From Kocuria turfanensis (lineage in GTDB: Bacteria > Actinomycetota > Actinomycetes > Actinomycetales > Micrococcaceae), in NCBI RefSeq assembly GCF_001580365.1, contig NZ_CP014480.1:1799008-1863007 (forward strand): a DNA stretch of 64,000 nucleotides, written 5' to 3'. How positions within the stretch are numbered: position 1 is the stretch's first letter; the number at the start of each line of letters is the position of its first letter. The notes below the pieces were generated by a model. The model saw only the letters and a program-made list of their open reading frames with translations. It was not told the origin of the DNA and did not search any database. This document shows, in pieces, positions 11,271 through 19,681 of the stretch. A program made the position numbers and the translations under genes.

Positions 11271-12077
11271 ATGAAGATCGCCACCTGGAACGTGAACTCC
11301 GTCCGCGCCCGCGCCGACCGCGTGGAGGCCTGGCTGCAGCGCTCCGACGTGGACGTCCTGGCCATCCAGGAGACCAAGGCCAAGGACGAGAACTTCCCGT
11401 GGGAGCTCTTCGAGTTCATGGGCTACGACGTCGCCCACTTCGGCCTGAGCCAGTGGAACGGCGTGGCGATCGCCTCGCGGGTGGGCCTCGACGACGTCGA
11501 GCGCACCTTCCCGGACCAGCCGGCCTTCGGCAAGCCCGGCGAGGACCCGGTGCAGGAGGCGCGCGCGATCGGCGCCACGTGCAACGGGGTCCGCGTCTGG
11601 TCCCTCTACGTCCCCAACGGCCGCGGCCTGGACGACCCCCACATGCCGTACAAGCTGGAGTGGCTGCGCGTGCTCAAGGACCACGCCCGGCAGTGGGTCG
11701 AGGAGGACCCTCAGGCCCAGGTCGCCCTCGTGGGCGACTGGAACGTCGCCCCGCTGGACGAGGACGTGTGGGACATGCAGTTCTTCCTGGACAACGGCCT
11801 CACCCACGTCAGCGAGCCCGAGCGCGCCGCCTTCCGCGCCTTCCTCGAGGAGGCCGGCTACCAGGACGTGGTCCGCCCCCGGCTGCCCGGCCCGGGCGTC
11901 TACACCTACTGGGACTACAAGGGCCTGCGCTTCCCGAAGAAGGAGGGCATGCGCATCGACTTCCAGCTCTACTCCCCGGCCCTGGCCGACCGGGTCACCG
12001 ACGCGGTGATCGACCGCGAGGAGCGCAAGGGCAAGGGCGCCTCGGACCACGCCCCCGTCGTCGTCGAGATCGCCTGA
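11271..12077 (+). CDS. xthA: Exodeoxyribonuclease III
   Basis: A 268-aa AP endonuclease/3'-5' exonuclease of the EEP fold for base-excision repair. Visible motifs: MKIATWNVNSVRAR, LAIQETKAKD (metal-binding Glu), LVGDWNVAPLDEDVWD and the C-terminal SDHAPVVVEI catalytic His. Longer frames upstream add only low-complexity residues. The ATG at 11271 starts the conserved sequence and sits 7 nt after TAACGT. The next gene follows after 6 nt and is probably cotranscribed. Confidence 0.95.
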   Translation: MKIATWNVNSVRARADRVEAWLQRSDVDVLAIQETKAKDENFPWELFEFMGYDVAHFGLSQWNGVAIASRVGLDDVERTFPDQPAFGKPGEDPVQEARAIGATCNGVRVWSLYVPNGRGLDDPHMPYKLEWLRVLKDHARQWVEEDPQAQVALVGDWNVAPLDEDVWDMQFFLDNGLTHVSEPERAAFRAFLEEAGYQDVVRPRLPGPGVYTYWDYKGLRFPKKEGMRIDFQLYSPALADRVTDAVIDREERKGKGASDHAPVVVEIA

Positions 12078-12083
12078 GCCGCC

Positions 12084-12956
12084 GTGGCCCAGCTGCTGCA
12101 GGTCGGCCGGACGTTCCGCTCGGCCACGGGAGTCCCCCACCAGTTCGCCCTCCGCGTCTACGTGCCCGCGGAGGAGCTCGACGCCGTGTACGCGCCGCTG
12201 CTGCCCCGGGCGCTGCCGCCCGAGGAGGCCGGGGTGAACGAGCTCACCGAGCAGCTCGCCCGCCTGGCCGAGCCGGGCGAGGAGCCGCTGCCGCCGGCGG
12301 TGGAGCCCCTGTGGACCCTGCCGTTCTCGGCGGCACCCCGGGGCCGGGACATGCTCGCCGCCGGCGTCGGGGACTTCCCCGTGTACCACCCCCCGCAGCG
12401 GCTGCGGCGCTCGCTGCGTCTCGTCGCGCTCGCCGAGGAGGAGGGCGGCCAGCCCCTGCCCAACCTGCTCATTCCCGAGGACGTGGTCCGGGCCGCCGGC
12501 GAGCAGGTCACCCGGGAGCACTTCGTGCCCGTCCACGCCCGCCAGTCGGCGTTCACGGTGCCCATGGCGTGGTTCGCCCTCTTCACCCCGGAGGACCACA
12601 CCGAGAGCTTCCACCACGGCAACCGCGTCCACCGGTGCGCCGTGCCGGTCGACACCGCGACCCTGCGGGTGGCGCACGCGGCGCAGGTGGTCGAGGACGC
12701 CGGCGGCGAGGACCTCGAGGAGCTCGCCGACGACCTCACGCACCTCGGCCGGTGGCTCGGCGCGTTCTCCGCCAACTCGCTGGTGGTCCTGCACTACGGG
12801 GCGCTCGCGGACCCGTTCCAGCCGGACGAGAGCCCGCAGGACTTCGAGGACGCCGTGGAGCTGCTGGCGTCCCGGGACGCCAACGGCGCCGCCGTGGCCT
12901 TCCGCCGGCTCATGCACCGCTGGCTGCCCCTGGCCCACCTGGAGAGCGCCAGCTGA
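12084..12956 (+). CDS. Conserved actinobacterial protein of unknown function
   Basis: A 290-aa acidic soluble protein from a GTG start, 6 nt after xthA. I recognise no family motif, and there is no signal peptide or membrane segment. The sequence is even in composition, with Trp-, Phe- and His-containing stretches (MAWFALFTPEDHTESFHHGNRVHRCAVPVD) and a C-terminal helix pair (DDLTHLGRWLGAFSANSLVVLHYGALADPF). This composition supports a real folded protein. Tight linkage suggests coexpression with xthA, but a role in DNA repair is only a guess. Confidence 0.75.
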   Translation: MAQLLQVGRTFRSATGVPHQFALRVYVPAEELDAVYAPLLPRALPPEEAGVNELTEQLARLAEPGEEPLPPAVEPLWTLPFSAAPRGRDMLAAGVGDFPVYHPPQRLRRSLRLVALAEEEGGQPLPNLLIPEDVVRAAGEQVTREHFVPVHARQSAFTVPMAWFALFTPEDHTESFHHGNRVHRCAVPVDTATLRVAHAAQVVEDAGGEDLEELADDLTHLGRWLGAFSANSLVVLHYGALADPFQPDESPQDFEDAVELLASRDANGAAVAFRRLMHRWLPLAHLESAS

Positions 12957-13014
12957 GCCCCACGGCGGGGACCACCCGTCCGGGGCCCGGCGGTTCCCGT
13001 GGTAGAACTGCCCG

Positions 13015-14262
13015 GTGAACCCGCCCACCCCGCCCCCGGACCGCTTCCCCGCCCCTGCCCGCGTCCCGCGGTGGCTGGTGGTGGCCGCGGTCGTGCTGGT
13101 CGCGGTGAATCTCCGTCCCGGCGCCACGTCCGTGGGCCCGGTCCTGGCCGAGATCCAGCAGGGCCTCGGGCTGAGCCCCACGATGGCCGGGGTGCTCACC
13201 GCCCTGCCCGGTCTCACCTTCGCGGTGGCCGGGGCGGGGGCGGCCGCGCTGTCCCGCCGGACGGGGATCAGCGGCGCCGTCACCGCCGGCCTCGCCCTGG
13301 TCGCCGCCGGGCTGCTGGGGCGGGCGGTCACCGGCTCGGTGCCGGTGTTCCTGGCCCTGACGGTCCTGGGCTTCGCCGGCATGGCCGTGGGCAACATCCT
13401 GGTGCCGGCCTTCATCAAGCGCCACGGCGGCCGGCGCACCGCCGCGCTGAACTCCGTGTACACGACCGGCCTGGCCGTGGGCGCCACCCTGCCCCTGCTG
13501 GCGGCGGGGCCGCTGACCGCCCGGGGCCCCGAGGGCTGGCGGGCCGCCCTCGGCCTGTGGGGCCTGATGGCCCTGGTGGCGCTGCTCCCCTGGCTGCTGG
13601 TGACCGCCCGGGACCGGCGCGAGGCGGCCACGGCACCGTCCCGGGCGCTGCCCGGGGGGCCGGGGGCGGCGATCGCCCGGTCCCGCACCGCCGTGGCCCT
13701 GTGCGTGTACTTCGGGATCCAGTCGATGCACGCCTACGTCCAGTTCGGCTGGGTGGCGCAGATCTACCGCGACGGCGGACTGGACCAGGCGCGTGCCGGT
13801 CTGCTGATGGCCCTGATCGCCGCGATGGGGATCCCGGGCGGGCTGCTCATGCCCCTGCTCGTGGCCGGCTCCCCGCACCTGCGGCGCTGGATCGCGGGAC
13901 TGGGGACCTGCATGGTCACCGGCTACCTCGGGCTGATGCTCGCGCCCGCCACGGTCCCCTGGGTCTGGGCCCTGCTGCTGGGGGTCGGGGGCTTCGCCTT
14001 CCCCACCGCCCTGGCCCTGCTCACCGCGCGCACCCGGGATCCCCGGATCACCGCACGGCTCTCCGGGTTCATCCAGCCGGTGGGCTATCTGCTGGCCGCG
14101 GTCGGCCCCTTCGCCGTGGGCGCCCTGCACGAGGCCACCGGCAGCTGGACGGTCCCCCTGGTCCTGCTGATGGGCACCGGCCTGGTGCTCGTCGCGGCCG
14201 GCTGGGTCGCCGCCGCACCGCGCTGGGTCGACGACGAGCTCGCGGGCCCGCCCCGGCCGTAG
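13015..14262 (+). CDS. MFS transporter of the CynX/NimT (cyanate/2-nitroimidazole) type
   Basis: A 415-aa membrane protein with about 12 hydrophobic segments from a GTG start. The early motif VNLRPGATSVGPVLAEIQ is the hallmark of the CynX/NimT group of the major facilitator superfamily. It is followed by the SRR cytoplasmic loop 2-3 and a paired second half (NTLV... FGIQSMHAYVQFGWV). The family includes cyanate importers and nitroimidazole exporters, and the substrate here cannot be told. No cyanase gene is nearby. Confidence 0.82.
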   Translation: MNPPTPPPDRFPAPARVPRWLVVAAVVLVAVNLRPGATSVGPVLAEIQQGLGLSPTMAGVLTALPGLTFAVAGAGAAALSRRTGISGAVTAGLALVAAGLLGRAVTGSVPVFLALTVLGFAGMAVGNILVPAFIKRHGGRRTAALNSVYTTGLAVGATLPLLAAGPLTARGPEGWRAALGLWGLMALVALLPWLLVTARDRREAATAPSRALPGGPGAAIARSRTAVALCVYFGIQSMHAYVQFGWVAQIYRDGGLDQARAGLLMALIAAMGIPGGLLMPLLVAGSPHLRRWIAGLGTCMVTGYLGLMLAPATVPWVWALLLGVGGFAFPTALALLTARTRDPRITARLSGFIQPVGYLLAAVGPFAVGALHEATGSWTVPLVLLMGTGLVLVAAGWVAAAPRWVDDELAGPPRP

Positions 14263-14316
14263 CGGCAGCCCGGCCGCCGTCGGCCCCGGTGGTGGCCGTC
14301 CCCGGGGCCGGGGCCG

Positions 14317-14322
14317 TAGCGT
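14317..14322 (+). promoter_or_regulatory. -10 box of the 14329 membrane protein gene, leaderless configuration
   Basis: TAGCGT ends 6 nt before the ATG at 14329. It lies within the 66-bp gap after the MFS gene. Confidence 0.45.
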
Positions 14323-14328
14323 GGACGG

Positions 14329-14895
14329 ATGAGCACGAGCGGCAGAGCGGGAGCGTGGGTGTTCGGCGCGGCGGTGGCCGCGGCCGTGGCCAGTGCTGTG
14401 GGCCTGGGCCTGATCCAGCACTGGGACGGGATGCTGCGCTTCGCGGCGGTGACGGTGGTGCTGCTGCTGACCCGGCGGGCGCGCGTGCCCACCGGCTTCG
14501 TGGCGGCCTTCGCGGTGCTGGTGCTCCTGGCGATGTGGGGTTCGGTGCAGCACTGGTACGCGCAGGTCCCGCACTTCGACACGGTCGTCCATGTCCTGAC
14601 CCCCGGCAGCCTGGCGGCGGTGTCCTACTTCCTGCTGGTGGACGCCCGCCTGCTGCCCGACGCCCGGGAGACCGGACGGCCGGTCCGGGGATGGGCCCCG
14701 GTCGTGTGGGTGGGCGTGGTCGGCACCACCGCGGCGGTGCTGTGGGAGTACTACGAGTGGGTGGTCGAGCAGATCAGCCCGCAGGGCATGCTCGTGGGCT
14801 ACACGGACACGGTCGTGGACCTGCTCGCCGGGATGTGCGGCTCTCTGGTCGCCGGGCTGCTGGTGCTGCGCTGGGCGCGGCGCGCCGGGACCTGA
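14329..14895 (+). CDS. Small integral membrane protein, resembles YjdF/DUF2238-type
   Basis: A 188-aa protein with about five transmembrane helices. Polar residues are conserved-looking inside or beside the helices: HFDTVVHVLTPG, LWEYYEWVVEQ and GYTDTVVDLLAGMCGS. The HxxD/WExxE/DTxxD pattern resembles the YjdF (DUF2238) membrane family. I call it only on that resemblance. Function is unknown. Its promoter box gives it its own start despite being close to the MFS gene. Confidence 0.7.
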   Translation: MSTSGRAGAWVFGAAVAAAVASAVGLGLIQHWDGMLRFAAVTVVLLLTRRARVPTGFVAAFAVLVLLAMWGSVQHWYAQVPHFDTVVHVLTPGSLAAVSYFLLVDARLLPDARETGRPVRGWAPVVWVGVVGTTAAVLWEYYEWVVEQISPQGMLVGYTDTVVDLLAGMCGSLVAGLLVLRWARRAGT

Positions 14896-15261
14896 TCCCC
14901 GCCCGGGCCGGGAGCGTGCGGACAGAGGCCCCCGGGTTCCCAGGGGAATCCGCTCGCCGCCCCGGCGCGGTGCGGCACGAGGTCGTCCCCGCGGCCGTCT
15001 CGGCGATCGGCTGAGATGCCGGCGGAGCCTTTGCGCCCGCGGACGTGATGACCCCCGACCTGGGCGCCACCACAACGCGCGCGGCGAGGTCCCTGCACAG
15101 ACCGTCACGGACCGGTCACGTTTCCGGACGTGGCCGGCAGGACAGCGCCTCGGCTGTTGAAAGGCCCCGCTCAGTGTGCTTACGGTCTGTCGGTCCATCG
15201 ACGGTTTCCTGCACACCGGGCCCGCCCGGACCCGTCGCAGCAACGCACCAGGAGGCACTCC
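14896..15261. other. 366-bp non-coding spacer
   Basis: Only short low-complexity frames are present. The right third holds the putative promoter at 15157-15186 and the GGAGG ribosome site of the lipoprotein at 15262. I see no RNA gene or repeat. Confidence 0.6.
15157..15186 (+). promoter_or_regulatory. Sigma-70-like promoter of the 15262 lipoprotein
   Basis: TTGAAA (15157-15162), an 18-bp spacer and TACGGT (15181-15186) precede the start by about 75 bp. An AGGAGG ribosome site lies just upstream of the ATG, so this gene has a normal leader. Confidence 0.45.
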
Positions 15262-15795
15262 ATGACCGCCCGTGAACGCCGTTCCACCGCCCGCACCGCC
15301 GCCGCCGCACTCGCCGCGGTCGCCGCGCTCGGCCTGACCGGGTGCAGCACCGAGGGCCCCGAGACCGGCACCGACGTCGAGGACGTCAGCGAGGGAGAGG
15401 TCCTGGAGTCCTCCCCCGCCCCGCAGAACAGCTCCACCGCCGGGGACACCTTCGTCGGCGACTACGACCAGGGCTTCCACGACGCGCGGGAGACCTACGT
15501 CGGCCAGCAGGTCACGCTCTCCGCCGAGGTGGACGACGTCATCGGCGACGACGGCCTGGTGATCGCCGGCGCGGCGGAGAACACCGTGGACCCGCTGCTG
15601 GTCCTCTACGACATGGACCAGGTCGACGTCGAGGAGGGCCAGGCCGTGGAGGTCGTCGGCACGGTCCAGCGGTCCTTCGACCCCTCGACCCTGGACGACC
15701 AGGCCCAGGAGGACTTCACCGACGAGCTCTACCAGGACCACGAGCAGCAGCCCTACGTCGAGGCCGACTCCGTCCGACTGCTGCCCGAGCAGTAG
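15262..15795 (+). CDS. Lipoprotein, paralogue of the 17582-18025 lipoprotein
   Basis: A 177-aa exported lipoprotein: signal peptide ending LTGC with the lipidated Cys at residue 28, an acidic linker, then a compact beta-rich domain (YVGQQVTLSAEVDDVIGDD, VEVVGTVQRSF, YVEADSVRLL). The strand pattern suggests an OB-like fold. The same order of segments occurs in the lipoprotein on the other side of the cardiolipin synthase, so the two are probably paralogues. No ligand or partner can be named. An AGGAGG site 5-6 nt before ATG 15262 fixes the start. Confidence 0.78.
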   Translation: MTARERRSTARTAAAALAAVAALGLTGCSTEGPETGTDVEDVSEGEVLESSPAPQNSSTAGDTFVGDYDQGFHDARETYVGQQVTLSAEVDDVIGDDGLVIAGAAENTVDPLLVLYDMDQVDVEEGQAVEVVGTVQRSFDPSTLDDQAQEDFTDELYQDHEQQPYVEADSVRLLPEQ

Positions 15796-15903
15796 ATCGC
15801 CAGGGCCCGGCGCCCCGAGCCTCGCGGCTCAGGACACCCGGCCGCCGACGCGGCAGGGCCGGCCCCGAACGCCCCTGTCCCGACGCCCCGGAGGCACCGC
15901 CCC

Positions 15904-17385
15904 ATGGACTTCGCCCACCTGCTGTGGAACACCGTGCCGCCGTGGGCTGCGGTCGCGTTCTTCGCCGTGGACCTGGTCATCCGGCTGCTGGCCCTGGGCA
16001 CGGTGCCGCACAACCGACGGCCCTCGGCGGCGTGGGGCTGGCTGCTGGTGATCTTCTTCTTCCCGATCCTCGGCGGGCTGGTGTTCCTGGCCCTGGGCCG
16101 GGCGGATCTGCCCGAGGCCCGGCAGCGGAAGCAGCAGGAGGTGGTGGGGAGGATCGACCCCGGGGACGCCGAGGACGGGGCCCGGCTGCTCGAACGGCTG
16201 CCGGACCGGGTGGCCGAGACGGTGCGGCTGAATCAGCACAACGGCGCCTTCCCCGTGGCCGGCGGGCACCGCATGGAGGTCCTCGACGACTACGACGCCT
16301 CACTGGCCGCGATGGCCGCTGCGATCCGGGAAGCCCGGCGCTGCGTGCACTTCCAGTTCTACATCGCCGTGGCCGATGCCACGACCGAGCCGGTGATCGC
16401 GGCCCTGGAGGAGGCCCGGGCCCGCGGGGTCACCGTGCGGGTGCTCGTGGACCACCTCGGCGCGGCCGGCTACCCCGGGTACCGGCAGCTCGTGCGCCGC
16501 CTGGAGGACGCCGGGGTGGACTGGCGGAGGATGCTGCCGGTGCGACCCTGGCGCGGTGAGTACCAGCGCCCGGATCTGCGCAACCACCGCAAGATCCTCG
16601 TGGTCGACGGGACGGTGGCCTTCACCGGGTCGCAGAACGTCATCGACCGCAGCTACAACAAGACCCGGAACAAGCGACAGGGCCTGCAGTGGATCGGGCT
16701 GACCGTCCGTGTGCAGGGCCCGGCGGTGGGGCACCTGGACGCGCTGTTCGCCACCGACTGGTACTGCGAGACCGACGACATGGTCCTGGACACGGACCGG
16801 CCTCCGGCCCCGGACCCGGCACCGGGCGGCGGGGAGCTGGCCTGCCAGGTGCTGCCGTCCGGGCCCGGCCTGGGCCAGGAGTCGAACCTGCAGCTGTTCA
16901 ACCACCTCTTCGCCACCGCCCGGGAGCGGATCACGGTGTGCAGCCCCTACTTCGTGCCCGAGGACTCGATGTACAACTCCCTGCGCACCGCGGTGGGCCG
17001 CGGGGTGGAGGTGCACCTGTACATGGGCGAGACCTCCAACCACGTGCTCACCCACCACGCCCAGCGCTCCTTCTACGAGCGTCTGATCCGTGACGGGATC
17101 CGGATCCACCTCTACCGGGCCCCCTACGTGCTGCACTCCAAGTTCGTGCTGATCGACGAGCTGACCGCGGTGGTGGGCTCCTCGAACATGGACATCCGCT
17201 CCTTCGTGCTCGACCACGAGGTCAATCTCCTGGTCGTCGGTGCCGAGTTCGTGGGCCGGCTGGACGGGGTCGTGGCCGGATACCGGGAGAACAGCCACGA
17301 GCTGGAGCTGGCGGACTGGCTGGCGAGGCCCTGGTACCAGAAGTACCTGGACAACACCGCCCGGCTGACCTCCGCCCTGCAGTAG
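15904..17385 (+). CDS. cls: Cardiolipin synthase
   Basis: A 493-aa membrane phospholipase-D-family enzyme. It condenses phosphatidylglycerol (or PG with another lipid donor) to cardiolipin. Two N-terminal transmembrane helices are followed by two HKD motifs: LRNHRKILVVDG...GSQNV and VLHSKFVLIDE...GSSNMDIRS. The length equals the bacterial ClsA type. It lies between two homologous lipoproteins, 108 bp after the first. An envelope-related link is plausible but inferred. Confidence 0.93.
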   Translation: MDFAHLLWNTVPPWAAVAFFAVDLVIRLLALGTVPHNRRPSAAWGWLLVIFFFPILGGLVFLALGRADLPEARQRKQQEVVGRIDPGDAEDGARLLERLPDRVAETVRLNQHNGAFPVAGGHRMEVLDDYDASLAAMAAAIREARRCVHFQFYIAVADATTEPVIAALEEARARGVTVRVLVDHLGAAGYPGYRQLVRRLEDAGVDWRRMLPVRPWRGEYQRPDLRNHRKILVVDGTVAFTGSQNVIDRSYNKTRNKRQGLQWIGLTVRVQGPAVGHLDALFATDWYCETDDMVLDTDRPPAPDPAPGGGELACQVLPSGPGLGQESNLQLFNHLFATARERITVCSPYFVPEDSMYNSLRTAVGRGVEVHLYMGETSNHVLTHHAQRSFYERLIRDGIRIHLYRAPYVLHSKFVLIDELTAVVGSSNMDIRSFVLDHEVNLLVVGAEFVGRLDGVVAGYRENSHELELADWLARPWYQKYLDNTARLTSALQ

Positions 17386-17581
17386 CGCGGGGAAGCCCTG
17401 CGGGGCGGCCGATCCGCCACGGGCCGCGACTCCCCCGGGGACGGGCACGGGGACCGGCCGCGGAACGGGCCGCCGGGCAGGACCGCCAGGACGAGGACGC
17501 GCCCCGCGGTGGGCGGGAACTCCGTCCTGCCGGCCGTCGGCACCGGACCGGTGGCCTGCCCGACCGCCCTGCCCGACCGCC

Positions 17582-18025
17582 CTACCCGGCGACGGTGACG
17601 GTGGCGTCGACGAGGTAGGGCTCGGTCTCACGGTTGACGAGGTAGTTGGCGGTCTGCTCGTCGGTGAGCCGGTACAGCCGCTCCCGGTCCCCGGGATCGC
17701 TGAACAGGTCACCGGCGGCCACGGTGCCGGTGACCTCCACCTCGTCGCCGGGGCGCAGATCGGCCGGCATGTCCTCGACGAAGACGACGGTCTGTTCGTC
17801 TCCCATGGTCAGGAACTCCTCACCGTAGATGCCGTCCACCTCGTTGGTCAGGGTGATCTCCTTCCCGACCAGTTCCTCGGTGGCGACCTGGGACTGGTCG
17901 AGCTCCGTCAGCCGGGTCTCGCCCTGGCATCCCGCCAGCAGCAGCGCGCCGGTCAGGCCGGCGGCGGCCAGGGGCAGGGTGCGGCGGGTCGGGGTGCGGC
18001 GGGTCGGGGTGCGGTGGGTCATCAT
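17582..18025 (-). CDS. Lipoprotein, paralogue of the 15262-15795 lipoprotein
   Basis: A 147-aa protein with an Arg/Thr-rich n-region, hydrophobic core and lipobox LAGC (Cys at about residue 33). The mature part starts with a short linker and then VGKEITLTNEVDGIYGEE, VEVTGTVAAGD and a C-terminal EPYLVDATVTV, aligning with the other lipoprotein. Two consecutive ATGs occur at 18025 and 18022. A GGAGGA site suits either. The n-region is encoded by three 15-bp tandem repeats. It converges on cls. Confidence 0.75.
   Translation of the reverse strand: MMTHRTPTRRTPTRRTLPLAAAGLTGALLLAGCQGETRLTELDQSQVATEELVGKEITLTNEVDGIYGEEFLTMGDEQTVVFVEDMPADLRPGDEVEVTGTVAAGDLFSDPGDRERLYRLTDEQTANYLVNRETEPYLVDATVTVAG
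17978..18020 (-). repeat. Three 15-bp tandem repeats encoding the lipoprotein n-region
   Basis: The unit GGTGCGGCGGGTCGG (plus strand) occurs at 17978, 17993 and, with one change and truncated, 18008. It encodes repeated RTPTR residues of the signal peptide. Copy number could vary without shifting frame. Confidence 0.8.
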
Positions 18026-18379
18026 GGTCCTCCTCGGTGCTGCGGTGACGGAGTGCGCACGGTGGTCGGTCCTGGATCGCGGTCCGGCCGCGCTGGTTGC
18101 CGGACCCGGTCGGGGCGTGGGAGCCGCCGGTCGCGAAGGACCGGACAGCCCCGCCCTCCTCCCATGGCACACCACGACAGCGGACGACGGGGCCTCTGCC
18201 CCGGACCTTCCGAGGTCCTGCCGCGCATCCTCTGCGGGAATCGTGACCCGTTCGTGCTGGTGCCCGCGCTCTCGTCGGGGAGTCCAGGACGCAGGATCGG
18301 CCGCCGCCCCGTCCGGACAGGCCCCGTCCGCACCCGTCCGCACCGGCCGGAGGAACCCCGGGCTCGTGACCGGCGGGGC
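18026..18379. other. 354-bp spacer without a supported gene
   Basis: Overlapping open frames exist on both strands, but all are Arg/Pro-rich GC-driven frames without motifs. It must contain the promoter of the minus-strand lipoprotein, with GGAGGA next to its start. I see nothing else. Confidence 0.5.
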
Positions 18380-19681
18380 TCAGGGAGCGGTGCGGGACGG
18401 CGCCTCGACGGAAGAACGGTCGCGGCCGTGGCCGCGCAGCACGACCGGCAGCGCCGCGGCGGCCAGGAGCGCGAGCAGGGCCAGGGGGATCCACGGCGTG
18501 CCGGGCCACCAGTGGTGGCGGGCGGTGAGCTCGAGCAGCATCCCGAGCCCGGCGTTGCCCACGAGCACGGCGACACCGCCGCAGGTGGCGGCCAGCCCGT
18601 AGTAGGCGCCCCGGCCGGCGCCGGCCCCCGGGGAGGGGAGGAAGCCGGGAATCAGGGACAGGATCGTGGGGGTGAGCAGCATGTGCCCCAGGATCAGGAC
18701 CGCGACGGTGGCCATGACCGGCAGCACGGAGCTCTCGGACGCTCCCGCCGGCACCGAGGTGACGGCGGCGGTGGCGAACGCGGCGGCGACCAGGAGGAAC
18801 CCGGCCGACAGGGCGCGCCCCGGCCCCATCCGCCGGCCCAGGGCGGAGACCGGCAGCTGCAGGAGCAGGGTCAGCGCCGAGGCGAGCAGGAACAGCGCGC
18901 CCAGCCAGGCCGCGTCCAGGCCGCGCCGGCCCAGGTCGACGGGAACGGTGAAGTAGAGCTGGTTGTAGGCGAGCATGTTCGTGCCCGCGAGCAGGCAGAA
19001 CACGACGAAGCGCCGGTTGCGCAGGCACTCCAGGGCGGGTCCGGGTCGGCCCGTGCCCGCGTCCACCGCGTCCCGGCCCCGCGGCGGCCGGCCGGGGTCG
19101 GCGGGAAGGCGGAACCACAGCAGGACGGTCACGAGGGCGAACACCGCGATTCCGGCCGCCAGCGCCGCGTCGAAGCCCCAGCCCAGCAGGGCGGTGCCCA
19201 GCACGGGGCCCAGCACCGCGCCCAGCTCGCCGGTGATCGCCAGCCACACGAACACCGACCGCCGGCCCGCGCCCCCGGGCCCGGGACCTCCGGCCGGCGG
19301 CTGGTCGGCGTGGGAGAGCTGGGACTCCAGCGCGGGCGAGAACAGGGCGCCCCCGGCGCCGGTGAGGACCGCGCCGAGCAGGAAGAGGGGGAAGTCCGAG
19401 GCCGCCGCCAGGGTGGCGTAGCCCAGGATGCGCACCAGGCAGCCGGTGAGGATGGCCCGGCGGGGGCCCCAGCGGTCGGCCAGCAGCCCGCCGAACAGGA
19501 ACATGCCCTGCTGGCTGAAGGTGCGGGCCCCGAGCACCAGCCCGATCGCGGCGGCGTCCAGGCCGTACTCGGTGCCCATGGCGCCTGCGAGGAAGGGGAT
19601 GACGGCGTAGAAGCCGATGTTGAACACCAGCTGGGCCCCGAGCAGGGTGCGGGTCTCGGCCCGGGGATCAGGCGGGGACAT
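18380..19681 (-). CDS. MFS exporter, last gene of the iron-box ABC operon
   Basis: A 433-aa, 12-TM major facilitator protein (YIPFLAG... FLFGGLLADRWGPRRAILTG motif A, GAGGALFSPALES motif C). Motif C marks drug/solute exporters of the MdtH/EntS-like groups. The ATG at 19681 has GGAG 7 nt upstream, whereas the GTG at 19684 would be too close. It overlaps the upstream ATPase gene by 14 nt. As the last gene of a binding protein-permease-permease-ATPase set, it occupies the place of CntE, the metallophore exporter in the Staphylococcus cnt operon. That role is inferred. Confidence 0.85.
   Translation of the reverse strand: MSPPDPRAETRTLLGAQLVFNIGFYAVIPFLAGAMGTEYGLDAAAIGLVLGARTFSQQGMFLFGGLLADRWGPRRAILTGCLVRILGYATLAAASDFPLFLLGAVLTGAGGALFSPALESQLSHADQPPAGGPGPGGAGRRSVFVWLAITGELGAVLGPVLGTALLGWGFDAALAAGIAVFALVTVLLWFRLPADPGRPPRGRDAVDAGTGRPGPALECLRNRRFVVFCLLAGTNMLAYNQLYFTVPVDLGRRGLDAAWLGALFLLASALTLLLQLPVSALGRRMGPGRALSAGFLLVAAAFATAAVTSVPAGASESSVLPVMATVAVLILGHMLLTPTILSLIPGFLPSPGAGAGRGAYYGLAATCGGVAVLVGNAGLGMLLELTARHHWWPGTPWIPLALLALLAAAALPVVLRGHGRDRSSVEAPSRTAP

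Noticed and set aside
11154..13688. An 844-aa minus-strand frame across xthA and neighbours
   Set aside because: Antisense to a certain xthA and MFS gene, with no ribosome site and no domain.
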